The notes under the pieces: model-generated
Told to the model about the DNA's origin: nothing
Databases searched by the model: none
The model's input: only the letters and a program-made list of their open reading frames with translations
Program-made: the position numbers and the translations under genes
DNA from: JBDZUZ01 sp040255445
Lineage (GTDB): Bacteria > Planctomycetota > Phycisphaerae > Phycisphaerales > UBA1924
DNA length: 63,219 bases
Assembly: GCA_040255445.1 (NCBI GenBank)
Contig: JBDZUZ010000004.1
Location: 1-63,219 of the forward strand
Direction of reading: 5' to 3'
Part shown: positions 51,801 through 61,088 of the stretch, piece by piece
Position numbering within the stretch: the stretch's first letter is position 1
How the letters are laid out: every line of letters begins with the position of its first letter

Positions 51801-54800
51801 CGTGTCCTCAAAGCGGGCGAAGGAGGTCGCCGTGACGGTGAGATCGCTGGTGATGGTCAGGCCGCCGACGAAGCGGACCGAATCGCCCACGAGCGAGCCG
51901 CCCAGGCTGGTCGCGCCGGTATAGACCTGGGCGCCGCTGGTCGTGACCTGGTTGCCGCTGAGCGCGATGGTGGCGCCGGTCGCGGTGAGCGAGGCGAGCC
52001 CCTCGCCGCCGCCGAGCACACCGTTGAGAGTGATATCGCCCGACCCGGCGTTGAGCGTCAGCGCTCGGCGCGGGTCGCCGGTGAGCGTATCGATCGGGCC
52101 GGTGACGACGATGTCGTTGGTCGCATCGGCGCCGGCGGTCTGGATCGTCACATCCGCGCCCAGGAAGAGCGGGCCGGCGACGGAGATGCGGCCGGAGGTC
52201 GTAGAGATCATGTCGCCGAACATCGCCACCTCGGCGATGTAGGCCTGGCCTCCGGTCGTGCGGACGCCCGCGGCGGAGAAGCCGGCGCCTGTCGCGGAGA
52301 CGGTCTGGAGCGCCTGGCCCGAACCGATAGCGCCAGTGACCGAAGTGCTGCCGGTGCCGGCGGTGAACCGCAGGTTGCGGTTGTTGGCCTCGAGATCGGC
52401 GTTCACCGTTCCCGACACGGAGATGTTGGCGCCCGCCGCGCTGTTGTCGGTCGTGGCGAGTTCGACGTTGCCGGCGATGACGACATCGTCATCGAAGCTG
52501 ATCGTCTGACCCTCGGTGCGGACATCGCGTCCCAGCAGCGTGGCGCCGCTGAAGGCCAGGGTCGCGTCCCCCGTGCCCTGAATGACGCCGGCGGAATTGA
52601 TCGCGCCGTTGGTCATGCGGAGCGTGAGCGGGTCGGAGACCGTGAGGTCGGCGAGGACGCGCAGCACGCCCGAGCCGTCGCCGCGGCCGATGGTGATCGA
52701 GCCGAAGCCGTCGGCGAACTGGGCCATCTCAGCGCTGGTCAGTTCGAAGCCCGTGCCCGTGCCGTTGACGTTCACATCGAGCGATGCGGTCTCGGGCTGC
52801 AGCGTGAGGTTGCCGCCCGCGGCGGCCATTGCGCCCAGCAGATCGACCTCGTCGGCGGTCACGACCGAGTCGAAATTGACGATATCGAGCCCGTTGAAGG
52901 TGATCGTGTTCGTGCCGGCGGAGAAGTCGGCGTTGGCGGTCAGCGTGACCGCGTCGTTGAAGGTGATGCCGCCGGCGGTTGCCGTGACCGACCCGCCCAG
53001 GGTGGTCACGCCAGTCGCGTTGAGCGAACGGACGCTGAGTGCGTTGTCGATCGCAAGGCCGGTGGCGCCGGCGAGCGTGAGCGCTGAGTCGTCCACCTTG
53101 GTGGCGTCGCTCAGGGTGAGCGAGCCGTCGCGGGACTCGAGCGTGTAGTTCATGCCGCCCAGGCCGCCCGCGAAGGCGGTCGCCGCGACGATATCGCCAT
53201 CCGCGATGGTGCCGTCCTGGCGGAGCGTGAAGCTGGTCGGGGATGTCGATCCGCCGGCCGCGCCGCGGAAGATCGGGGTGTTGGAGAGATCGACGACCGC
53301 GGTTGTGCCCGCGCCGCCGTTCCCGTCGCCCGCTGTGAGTGTGATATCCGTGCCGCCGACGGTGAGCCCCGCGGTGGTAAAGCTGAGGTCACCGGCGCCC
53401 GAGAGGCCCGATGCGATGGTGACGGTGCTGCTGCTCGTGAGCTGGCCGCCGATGCTGACCGAGCCCTGGTGCTGCAGATCGACGGGGCCGCCGGCGGCGA
53501 TGATCGCGCCGGTGGCGGTGAGGTTGTTGCCGTCGGTCGAGACGCCGCCGGAGGAGTCGACCAGACCGCCGATCGTGATGTCGCCGGTCGAGGTGTAGTC
53601 GAGGCCCGCGACGCGCGCGGTCGACACTTGGTTGACCGATCCGGAGTCCTCGACAGTGAGGACGCCCAGGCGCGTGACCGGCGTGCCGACAGCGCCGTTG
53701 AACGAAACAGCGCCGGTGCCCGCGGCGAGGTTGAGATTCTGGCCGCCGCCGAGGGTCGAGAGGAACGCGATATCGCCGGCGCCCGTGCCGGTATCGATGC
53801 GGCGTGCGCCGCCGCCGAGAGTGACCGCGCCGTTGAAGGCGACATCGTCATCGGTCGTGGTGACATCGCCGTTGAGGTTGACCGCGCCCGCGCCGGTCTG
53901 GCTCAGAGCGCCGTCGAGGCTGATCGCGCCGGTGAGTGTGGCCGTTCCGGCGTTCGCGAGGGCCAAGCCACCGCCGTTGGTGGCGGTCAGGCCGTTGCTG
54001 AGAGTGAACTGATTACCCGTCAGGCTGACACCCGCGGCTGTGTTGGTGTTGACCAGACCCGCGAAGGTGGTGGAGCCCGTGCCCCCGTCCTGACGGACCG
54101 AGGCGGCGCTGACGGCCTGGAAGCCGACAACGTTGCCGCTGATCACACGGAGTTCGCCCAGACGCGTCGTGCCGCCGGCTGCGCCGGTGACGGAGATGTT
54201 GGCCGTGCCCGTGCGGAGGGCCAGGTCTTCCTGGCCGGCGGTGGTGCCTTCGATCGTGCCGGCGATCGTCAGTGCGCCGCCGGTGGCAGCGCCACCGTTG
54301 GTGGTGTCGATCGTGACATCCGCGCTGAGAGTGATCGGAGCGTTGAGCTGGACCAACCCGCCGGCGGTGGTGATGTTGGCGCCCAGGTTGATCGCCGCGG
54401 TGTTGGCGATGAGCTGGGCGTTGCCGGTGCCGGTGACAGCGCCGGTGAAGGCGATCGAAGCGCCGGGGGCGCGGAGCACGGTGCGGTCGGTGATCGTGAG
54501 CGTGCCCACGGTCATCACGCCGCCGGTGTCGGACCGGCCGAGTTGGACGGCGGTGAAGCCGTCGGCCAGGGCCGCGATGTCCGCATCGGAGAGGTCGAGC
54601 GTGCCGGTGCCGCCTCCGGGCGAACCGACATCGACCGTGGCGCCCAGCGTGGCGTTCTGCAGGGTGATCGTGCCGGTGCCGGTGACGCTGCCCGCGCCGC
54701 CGGCGAGATCGATCTCGTCGGAGGTGATAGTGAAGTTGTTCGCGGCGAGCGCGAGCGTGTTGTTCAGCGTGGTCGTGCCGGTGCCACCGTTCAGGACGAG

Positions 54801-57800
54801 GCCGTTGGCCGTCGCGGTCACTGCGCCGCCGAAGGTGATATCCGCATCCGATGCGGTGACATTCGCACCGAGCGAGACCGCGCCCGCGCCGCTCTGGTTG
54901 AAGTTGCCGTCGGAATTGATCGCTCCGCCGAGCGTGGCCAGGCCGCTGTTGTTGATCGTGACGCCGCCGCCGCCGGTGGTGGTGACGGCGCCGAGCGTGA
55001 ACGTAGCGCCGGTGAGATCGACTCCGCCGGCGGCATCGGTGTTGAGCGCGCCGCCGAAGGTCGTGAGCCCGGTGCCCGCGCTCTGGGTGAAGCTCGCGGC
55101 GGAGACCGCGGCGTAATTGGATGCAGCCGCGCTGGTGACCGTGACATCGCCGAGGCGGGTGGTCTGACCGGCAGCGCCGGTGACCGTGATGTTCCCCGCG
55201 CCCGCACGAAGATCGAGATCCTCAGTGCCGGCGCTGGTGCCGTTCACCGTCGACGAGAAGCCGATCGCGGCGCCCGCGGAGCCGCCCGCGTTGGTCGTAT
55301 CAACACCCGAGTTGGCCGTGAGCGTGACGGGACCGTTGAATTGGACCGCGCCCGCCTGGGTCGTGACGGTCGAACCGAGGTTGATGCCCGTCGCCGTGAA
55401 GGTCAGCGTGCCGTCGGTGCCGGTGACCGCATCGGTGATCGAGATCGTGCCGCCCTGGTTGCGAATCGTCGTTGCGTCGTTGAAAGCAGACGACCCGACA
55501 TCGATTGCGCCAGCCTGATCGACGCGGCCGATCGTGAGCAATGTGAATCCGTCGGCGAGAGCCGCCAGATCGGTGTCGGAGAGATCGAGCGTGCCCGCGC
55601 CGCCGCCGGTGCCGATCGTGGTCCCCGCCGCGGCGCCCTGCAGCGTGAGCGAGCCCGTGCCGGTGACGCTGCCCGCGCCGCCGGTGAAGTCGATCTCGTC
55701 GCCGGTAATCGTGAAGGTGTTGGTTCCCAGCGCGAGCGTGCTGGCGAAGGTCGTCGTGCCCGCGCCGCTGTTCATCACCAGACCGTCGGCCGTGGCCGTG
55801 ACCGCTCCGGCGAAGGAAATCGCCGAGTCCGCGGCGGTGATGTTGCCACCCAGCGAGACCGCGCCCGTGCCGGTCTGATCAAAGAAACTGTCGCAGGTCA
55901 CACTGCCGCCCAGCGTCAGCTGCCCGCTGTTGTTGATCACGACCGGGCCGTTCGCGGCGTTGATCGCGCTCAGCGTGACAACCGTTCCGGTGATGTCGAC
56001 GCCGCCGCCGCCGGCGGTGTCGATCAGTCCGGTGAACTGCGTCGTGCCGCCGCCGGCGACCTGCAGGAAGATCTGCGAACGGAGCGTTGACCCCGTCACG
56101 TTGTTCGCGTTCGAGATGCCGAACGAGTCCAGGCGGGTGGTGGCCCCGACCGCGCCGAGCGCGATATCACCGGCCGTGCCAGCGTTCAGATTGAGGCTTT
56201 CGGTGGCCGCCGTGGTGCCATCGATCGCGCCCAGCGTGATGTTCGCGCCCGCGGCGTTGCCGCCCGCGTTCGTGCTGTCGAAGGTCGTGCCGCCCACGAG
56301 CGTGATCGCGCTGCTCGCGGTGATCGTGCCGCCGGTCGTCCGGTGCGACCCGCTCACCGAGAGCGGCCCGGTCACGACCAGCGAGCCCGTCGTCGTGTCA
56401 TTGAGCAGGTTGACGCCCGTCGAGCTGACAAGCGTCAGGTTCGAGTTTGCTACATCGGCGTTCGCATCCGTGTTGATCGTGACGGTGCCGCCATCAGACT
56501 GGATCGTGTAGTTGAGTCCGGTGACATCGCCGCCCTGGAAGCGGGCCAGATCAGCAACGCCGGTGCCCGCGATGGTCGCGTCCTGGCGGTGTGTGAAGCT
56601 GGTCGGGAGCGCTGTGCCCGCGCCGTCGCGGAAGAGCGGGTTGTTGGCGTAGCTCACCTGTGCGGCAGAGCCCGAGCCGCTGCCGGCGCGGAGGACGATC
56701 GCATCGCCATCGACCTCAACGCCGCCGGCGGTGAAGGTCAGATCGCCCGTGCCGCCATTGCCGGCGTGCAGGGTGACGCTCGCGCCGCCCTCGATGTCGC
56801 CGCCGATCCCCAGCGCGCCATCGGTGACAATGTTCGTCGAGGTATCGGAGAGGACGCCGGCGCCGACCGTGCCCGTGCCGGTGTGCTGGATGTCGATCGC
56901 ACCGCCGGTGGCGGTGATTTGCGCCGAGTTGCTGAAATCGACGCCGCGGGTCGTGATCGACGTCGCATCGATCGTCGCGTTGATCGCCACGTTGCCCGCG
57001 GCGGTGTTCAGATCGTCGCCCAGGCTCTGATCGTTCGCGAAGAGCTCGACATTGAGCTGCCCGCTGCTGAACGAGATCGTGTTGGCGATGGTGATGTCAT
57101 TCGCGGCCCGGAGCGTGAGCGTCGCGGAACCCGCGCCGGCGGCTTTGGCGATCGCATCGTTGACGGTGATGTTTCCGGCCTGCGTGCCGACCGGGTCGTT
57201 GGTCGTGATGACGACGCTGGTATCCGTGCCGAGCGTCGCGTTCACCACCGCGACATCCACGATCGCGTCATCTGCGTTGGGGGTGAACGTGTCGGGCGAG
57301 CCGCCGTCAAAGGTGCCGCCGGCGGTGGGGTTGGCCTCGATGCTGTCATTCCGCGGATCGAGCAGCCACACGCCGCCGTTGCCCGCGGAACTGCCGGCCT
57401 CGACCTTCGCGCCCCGCACATCGAGCATGTACTTGCTGGAGGTCTCGATGAAACCGCCGTGCCCATCGCGCGAGCCGCCCTTGGCGGTGATCTCGCCGTA
57501 GAAGCCGGTGCTGTTGTCCGACCAGACCACCACGCTGCCGCCGCGGCCCGAGAGGGTCGCATCGGCCTTGATCGTCGTGTCCGCATCGACGCGGGTGTCG
57601 ACAGCGCGGCGGAGATCGCCGCGGCCCATCACATCGCCGCCGATCCGCACACTTCCGCCGCCCTTGCGGCCGCTCGCGTCAATCGTCGCGCCGGTCAGGA
57701 GCACGCGCTCGCCGGTCACCTCGACGCTGCCGCCGCGGCCCGCGCGGGAATCATCCGAGACATCGACCGTGCCCGAGACCGAGACCACGCCCGTGCCCTG

Positions 57801-58655
57801 GCCCTGGATCTGCACATCCTTCGCCCGGGTCGTTCCGGTGTGGCGCACCGCGAGCGCGTACATGTCGCCCGCGCCCATGATCACCCGGCCGCGCTCGGCG
57901 TCGATGACACCGCTCTGCTCGACCGCGGCCTTGCCTTCGGCCGCCGCCGCGGCGCCCGTCACGCGGACATGCACCTGACCATGACGCTCGGCGATGATCA
58001 CATCCTCGCCCGCGGCCATGACCACCGCGCCCCGCGGCGCGACGATCGAGCCGACGTTGGCCACATGCGACCCGACCAGGCCCACCAGCGAGCCGGTGAT
58101 CGTGCCCTGGTTCGTGACCGATCCGGTCAGGTTCGTGAAGTTGTTGCGGCCGGCGATGAAGTCTGAGTCCGACAGCGCGCCGCCCGCGGCGAAGAGCTGG
58201 TTGACATTGACCACCGCACCCTGGCCGAACACCACACCCGCCGGGTTGATGATGTAGACCCGGCCGTTGGCCATCAGCGACCCGTCGATGCGCGTGGGGC
58301 TCGCGGAGTTGATGCGGTTGAGCACGCGGGCATCCGCCCCGGGCTGCACGAACCGCACCGACTCGTTGCTGCCGATGTCGAAACTGCGGTAGTTGATGAT
58401 GCTGCGATCGCCGGCGCGGATGACCGTGTGGTTGCCGTTGCGCTGGATATCGACATCGCCGCGGACGACCGTGGCGCCCTCGGGCCCGGCGAGCGCCGGA
58501 CCGGCGAAGGCCGCGGCCACCAGGCCGCCGATCGCCGTGGTCCACCCGGCCAGGCCGCCGCGCCGGAATACCTCCGCACGCCGCAGCAGAGCACGCGCTC
58601 CGGCCGCCGTCGAACCGCCGTTCACGCCCATCGCACGATCACCGCTCTTGCGCAT
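48855..58655 (-). CDS. Giant filamentous-haemagglutinin-like exoprotein (TpsA)
   Basis: A 3266-residue secreted protein. Signal peptide to about residue 56 (AFAGPALA), with an extended charged N-region as in large autotransported proteins. Residues about 57-330 are a two-partner-secretion domain, with NGNHTVIRAGDRSIINYRSF and NPAGVVFGQGAVVNVNQLFA (NPNG-type motif at 137-140). The rest is beta-helical, rich in Gly, Thr, Ser and Asn, with at least three related blocks of about 325 residues. The final ~250 residues are helical and charged. It is exported by the FhaC-like protein encoded just upstream and probably acts as an adhesin or matrix protein. Start ATG 58655 with GAGGGAA upstream. Confidence 0.93.
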   Translation of the reverse strand: MRKSGDRAMGVNGGSTAAGARALLRRAEVFRRGGLAGWTTAIGGLVAAAFAGPALAGPEGATVVRGDVDIQRNGNHTVIRAGDRSIINYRSFDIGSNESVRFVQPGADARVLNRINSASPTRIDGSLMANGRVYIINPAGVVFGQGAVVNVNQLFAAGGALSDSDFIAGRNNFTNLTGSVTNQGTITGSLVGLVGSHVANVGSIVAPRGAVVMAAGEDVIIAERHGQVHVRVTGAAAAAEGKAAVEQSGVIDAERGRVIMGAGDMYALAVRHTGTTRAKDVQIQGQGTGVVSVSGTVDVSDDSRAGRGGSVEVTGERVLLTGATIDASGRKGGGSVRIGGDVMGRGDLRRAVDTRVDADTTIKADATLSGRGGSVVVWSDNSTGFYGEITAKGGSRDGHGGFIETSSKYMLDVRGAKVEAGSSAGNGGVWLLDPRNDSIEANPTAGGTFDGGSPDTFTPNADDAIVDVAVVNATLGTDTSVVITTNDPVGTQAGNITVNDAIAKAAGAGSATLTLRAANDITIANTISFSSGQLNVELFANDQSLGDDLNTAAGNVAINATIDATSITTRGVDFSNSAQITATGGAIDIQHTGTGTVGAGVLSDTSTNIVTDGALGIGGDIEGGASVTLHAGNGGTGDLTFTAGGVEVDGDAIVLRAGSGSGSAAQVSYANNPLFRDGAGTALPTSFTHRQDATIAGTGVADLARFQGGDVTGLNYTIQSDGGTVTINTDANADVANSNLTLVSSTGVNLLNDTTTGSLVVTGPLSVSGSHRTTGGTITASSAITLVGGTTFDSTNAGGNAAGANITLGAIDGTTAATESLNLNAGTAGDIALGAVGATTRLDSFGISNANNVTGSTLRSQIFLQVAGGGTTQFTGLIDTAGGGGVDITGTVVTLSAINAANGPVVINNSGQLTLGGSVTCDSFFDQTGTGAVSLGGNITAADSAISFAGAVTATADGLVMNSGAGTTTFASTLALGTNTFTITGDEIDFTGGAGSVTGTGSLTLQGAAAGTTIGTGGGAGTLDLSDTDLAALADGFTLLTIGRVDQAGAIDVGSSAFNDATTIRNQGGTISITDAVTGTDGTLTFTATGINLGSTVTTQAGAVQFNGPVTLTANSGVDTTNAGGSAGAAIGFSSTVNGTSAGTEDLDLRAGAGNITVTGAAGQTTRLGDVTVTSAAASNYAAVSAASFTQSAGTGLTTFGGALNTDAAGGVDLTGATFTLGAVTTTGGGGVTINNSGLATLGGAINSDGNFNQSGAGAVSLGANVTASDADITFGGAVTATANGLVLNGGTGTTTLNNTLALAANNFTITSDEIDLAGGAGSVTGTGTITLQNATLGATVDVGSPGGGTGTLDLSDADIAALADGFTAVQLGRSDTGGVMTVGTLTITDRTVLRAPGASIAFTGAVTGTGNAQLIANTAAINLGANITTAGGLVQLNAPITLSADVTIDTTNGGAATGGALTIAGTIEGTTAGQEDLALRTGTANISVTGAAGGTTRLGELRVISGNVVGFQAVSAASVRQDGGTGSTTFAGLVNTNTAAGVSLTGNQFTLSNGLTATNGGGLALANAGTATLTGAISLDGALSQTGAGAVNLNGDVTTTDDDVAFNGAVTLGGGARRIDTGTGAGDIAFLSTLGGGQNLNLAAGTGAVSFNGAVGTPVTRLGVLTVEDSGSVNQVSTARVAGLDYTSTGDITIGGLVDSSGGVSTDGNNLTATGAIIAAGGPVDLQHQGSVSIGGQLTSSSTVTIASGLSGAGDLSFTTAGLTVGGTDITLTAGDGNGGAGTTAVVDLSNTPIFRGAAGGSTSPTSFTLRQDGTIADGDIVAATAFAGGLGGMNYTLESRDGSLTLSDATKVDDSALTLAGATGLAIDNALSVRSLNATGVTTLGGSVTATAGGITFNDAVTLTANADFSAGTNTITFNGLDIVNFDSVVTADEVDLLGAMAAAGGNLTLQPETASLDVNVNGTGTGFELTSAEMAQFADGFGSITIGRGDGSGVLRVLADLTVSDPLTLRMTNGAINSAGVIQGTGDATLAFSGATLLGRDVRTEGQTISFDDDVVIAGNVELATTDNSAAGANISVSGTVNADLEANNRNLRFTAGTGSTSVTGAIGSGQALQTVSATGAGFSAAGVRTTGGQAYIAEVAMFGDMISTTSGRISVAGPLFLGADVTIQTAGADATNDIVVTGPIDTLTGDPRRALTLNAGSGDITLNGVLGGGEGLASLTATGATIALSGNQVTTSGAQVYTGATSLGGSLVGDSVRFVGGLTITSDLTVTATSFARFEDTVNSEATEANDLTVNSPDTLFAGEIGTGTDGVLGLLFTDSSGVTVINTGAIAADQIGLRDQIRIESDLTITATGAVGIADTVNSGTAGARSLTINTPGDTSLGGVIGGANPLASITIGGGGRTLLGTSVTTTGAQMWNDAIVLAGDSSLTGDTITLASTVDSDGTPRTLTVSGGAGGINAINGIGRTSALASVTMTASGIRVANVTTTGGQTYTGVTTLSDELRSTTGGVINIAGDLRLAGDSTIRSAGAAATDDVVFGGAINSVTTPFDLTVLAGAGDVTVAGDIGLSAAAGSAQLAELNMAGNTMAVRNVRTTGSQLYTGSLSLPGNLNVTGVGSIGIGGPVTLTGDAQTTTTNGAIVFGGAIESDGTARSLIVNTGGANETRFGGSVGENNRLTTLVVTGTGGPTRINGGFVRTINDQQYDGPVELGANVVMDANDVTFASTLNSDGIATPRSLTINTTTIGADVGETLFSGNVGTTARLRSISTNSDGLTRVGGEIRTSEGMTFADPVRIINDAVLDGGNGTLFFRSTIDTDLTATDRFLTLLSDAVASSSNTPFKFAGQIGQQRRLGGLQLGADRATPPTAATAVWSDGYQADGTIRASDISAADTFRITTGTGGFTMGRNQKLTTFGSLVINTPGAAALGDLTALTNITVTAGSIQIRLRDGGQIEDNFFESPVDQLDTDLGVDFVASGTIDFSVTPTTTGTGSAPTFATNSGAPDAELQGFLHRQFTNGVRLSLFTDTRAGQTGRALPLDLKSEGPSIANTATSIAGAIPRDQNQREIVEPPMLDPALREDLREMGVATRDLGTDEIVEFLVGRALYRDLPLKSPVLVTASDYQVTVNRLSSARVTAAVEAYRELAFEMSTTADGQTVRVKRFELIQQTLADAWERYDAKVDQPDGAAFRAYLETLGAEATEADREALRYLNQIREVLQRIDELGLAPFEASIPRRKLLGEVKPAVIPEGDFLEAIGGGNQVAMK
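53600..56300 (-). repeat. Three ~975-1000-base coding repeats in the exoprotein
   Basis: Related blocks follow one another with a period of about 975-1000 bases. Each has the module GAVSLGANVTASD-like, then FTITSDEIDLAGGAGSVTGT-like, GTLDLSDADIAALADGF-like and TGAAGGTTRLGEL-like segments. Borders are approximate. The third block is more diverged. It indicates expansion of the beta-helix by internal duplication. Confidence 0.65.
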
Positions 58656-58768
58656 CGCCGTTCCCTCTATTCTGCTTTGCGCCCCGGCGTGGCCCTGTTG
58701 GCCGTCGCCCGGACACCCCACTCCGCTGGCTTCGATTCCGTCCTTGCCGTCCAATCCAGTCGTCCGCG

Positions 58769-60859
58769 TCAGTACAGCAGCGTCGCCGAGAAGTGCACGC
58801 GGTTGTCACCCACGTCCGTCTCGTTGGCGCCGTCGACCTCTTCGAGCGCGAAGCCCCACTCCAGCCGCACGCTCAGGTTCTGCCGGACCTGCAACTCCGC
58901 GCCGATGCCGGCGCCCCACAGCGTCTGATCCTCTTCGCCGACCGCGGCGTCATTGCTCTCGATGTGAGCAATGTCCGTGAAGGCCTTCAGGATGAGATCC
59001 CAGTCGGCCCGGCCGAACGGCTGCTGCGGCGTCCAGCGGAAGCTGTCGCCGAAGACGCCCACAGAACGATCGTTGAGCGTGCCCGGCCGGCTCGGCTTGA
59101 AGACCCGCGGCAGGTGGAACCGGTACTCGAGCGACACGATCACGGAGTTGTCGCCCGCGGCGATCGACTCGTCATAACCGCGCACCGAGTAGAAGCCGCC
59201 CGCGACGTCTTCCTCGTTGGGGATCAGCCGCGATCCGAAGGCGTACTGGCCGCGGATCGAGCCGGCCAGTTCGTGCGCCAGCGTCTGCGGGCCGCCCGAT
59301 GCGCCCTCGCGATAACCGCCCGGGTTGAACACCGGCTCGAGATAGAACGAGTGGTCGGCGTAGTACCGCATCACGACCCAGTCCTCATCCACATCCAGGC
59401 GGCCCAGGTTCTGGATCTCGTCCTCGTCGGTGCCAGCCAGATCGCCCCAGTTGGCCTCGAATGTGATGCCGGCGAGGGTCGAGGTCGCATCGGTGAACCG
59501 CTCGGCCCGCAGGCCGACATACGGGAGCAGGAAGTTCGTGTCGCCCTCGGTCCCCAGCAGTTCGTTGGTTGTCGAGACCTTCTGCCAGCGAACACCGCCG
59601 ACGGCATCCACGAACAACTCACCCTGCTGATAAATCGTTGCGAGCACTTCGCCGCCGAGGTTCCAGGTGTTGCCCGAGAACTCTTCGTTCGCGAAGCCGA
59701 TATCGCTGGCCTCGAACTCGCTGTACGACCCGAACACGCGGGCCCGCAGGCGGTCGCTCCGCAGCGGGAACTCGTACGACGCGGTCACCGCGTGCGAGTC
59801 CTCGAACCCGCTGGTGACATAGTCGAGCCGCAGGATGTCGTCGTGCTTTGTGAGCTGGTTGTGCGTGAAGCCAAAGCGCTGACGCCACTCGCCGGTCGCC
59901 TCGGTGCCCGTGTTGCTCAACTGCGCGTAGATGGTCCAGGGCTTGCTCTCGCTGATCAGATAGTCGAGCACGACCTCGCCCGGTTCCTCTCCCGGGGCCA
60001 GCGCGGCGTCGACCCGCCGACCCGGGTGCCGGTTGAGGCGGAACATGAAGTCGTCCATCTGATCGCGCCGTACCAGCCCGCCCGGCTGCACCGGCGACTG
60101 CTCGCGGATCCGCGCGTGCACAGCGTCCGGGTTGTTCACCGTCTGCTCGATCACCCGCTCGCCGGCCTCGTTCTTCCTGGCGAGCCGACTGCCCGAAGCG
60201 ATCGTCCGCACATCGGCAACGATGCCGGTCCAGACCACGAGCCGCATGTCCTGCCGGTCCGCTTCGCGGAGGTCCTCGCCGGTGATCTCGTCGATGTCCT
60301 CGGGGTTGAGCTGAACGAAGATTCCGATCAGACCCCGGTCATTCAGTTCCGACACCAGTGCGCGGCCGACCTGGTTGATGCCGCTCCGGTAGAAGTCGGC
60401 GCCGCCGGCCTCGACGACATCACCGATACGGACCACCGTCGTGGGCACGCCCGCCCTGGGCGCGACATACCCGTTAGGGAGCACACCCAGGCGGACCTCG
60501 GTATCCAGCAGATCATCGATCGGCGGGTGCGCCGGGTGCGGCGTGTGATACTCGAGCACGAACCGCGCCACGCGGTAGATCTCGCCGTCTTCTTCGACCG
60601 GCGCCACTGGATCAACCGCCGCCGCCGGCTGGTCGCCCGCCGCGGGAGCGGCCGGCTGCACCGCCGGAGTCTCGTTCAGATCCATCGGGTCCGCGATGGG
60701 CTCGCGGGGCGGCTCCTGTTGAGCCAGCGCCGGCGCTGCAATCACACCCGCGGCAACCAGGCCCAGCGCGGTCCTCCGCACGCCCCCCAAGAGACGCTGA
60801 ATGGACGCACGCCCGGCCGCGGCACCCTGGTAGCCCCCACAAGACAGCTCGTCATTCAT
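58769..60859 (-). CDS. ShlB/FhaC/HecB family outer-membrane transporter (TpsB)
   Basis: A 696-residue outer-membrane protein. Signal peptide to residue 46 (APALA), a Pro/Ala-rich linker, a periplasmic POTRA-containing part (about 95-290), then a beta-barrel. The loop-6 motif VRGYDES (Arg560) and the end LEWGFALEEVDGA...LLY fit TpsB transporters. A short Arg/Asp-rich segment precedes the barrel. It should secrete the adjacent exoprotein, the classical TpsB-TpsA pair. Start ATG 60859 has GAGGG six bases upstream. Confidence 0.9.
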   Translation of the reverse strand: MNDELSCGGYQGAAAGRASIQRLLGGVRRTALGLVAAGVIAAPALAQQEPPREPIADPMDLNETPAVQPAAPAAGDQPAAAVDPVAPVEEDGEIYRVARFVLEYHTPHPAHPPIDDLLDTEVRLGVLPNGYVAPRAGVPTTVVRIGDVVEAGGADFYRSGINQVGRALVSELNDRGLIGIFVQLNPEDIDEITGEDLREADRQDMRLVVWTGIVADVRTIASGSRLARKNEAGERVIEQTVNNPDAVHARIREQSPVQPGGLVRRDQMDDFMFRLNRHPGRRVDAALAPGEEPGEVVLDYLISESKPWTIYAQLSNTGTEATGEWRQRFGFTHNQLTKHDDILRLDYVTSGFEDSHAVTASYEFPLRSDRLRARVFGSYSEFEASDIGFANEEFSGNTWNLGGEVLATIYQQGELFVDAVGGVRWQKVSTTNELLGTEGDTNFLLPYVGLRAERFTDATSTLAGITFEANWGDLAGTDEDEIQNLGRLDVDEDWVVMRYYADHSFYLEPVFNPGGYREGASGGPQTLAHELAGSIRGQYAFGSRLIPNEEDVAGGFYSVRGYDESIAAGDNSVIVSLEYRFHLPRVFKPSRPGTLNDRSVGVFGDSFRWTPQQPFGRADWDLILKAFTDIAHIESNDAAVGEEDQTLWGAGIGAELQVRQNLSVRLEWGFALEEVDGANETDVGDNRVHFSATLLY

Positions 60860-60905
60860 CCGCCGCCCTCTTTCCTTACTCGCCTTCAGGACCCTGGGTC
60901 CGCCG

Positions 60906-60970
60906 CAATGCCTCTGGGGCATTGCCGACCGCCCGAACGGTCCGTGCGCTCCGTCGACGACCGCGCGGTC
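60906..60970. promoter_or_regulatory. Palindromes between the FGE-like gene and tpsB
   Basis: CAATGCC/GGCATTG (60906-60924) forms a seven-base stem with a five-base loop, and CGACCGCGCGGTCG (60957-60970) is a perfect 14-base palindrome. The 229-base gap 60860-61088 shows nothing else I can name. They may be a terminator of the FGE-like gene and a regulator site for the secretion pair. Confidence 0.4.
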
Positions 60971-61088
60971 GCCGCGTGCTTCAACACCCCGCCATTGGCC
61001 CCAACCTCGGTTCTGGCACGACAAGCAACGACCAGAATCCGACCGGGACCGCTCGCCAACCTAAGGGGACGCATCTCCCCCGTCAAGT

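Noticed and set aside
53469..56090. Plus-strand frame of 873 codons inside the exoprotein region
   Set aside because: It reflects the repeated codon pattern of the beta-helix gene on the minus strand.
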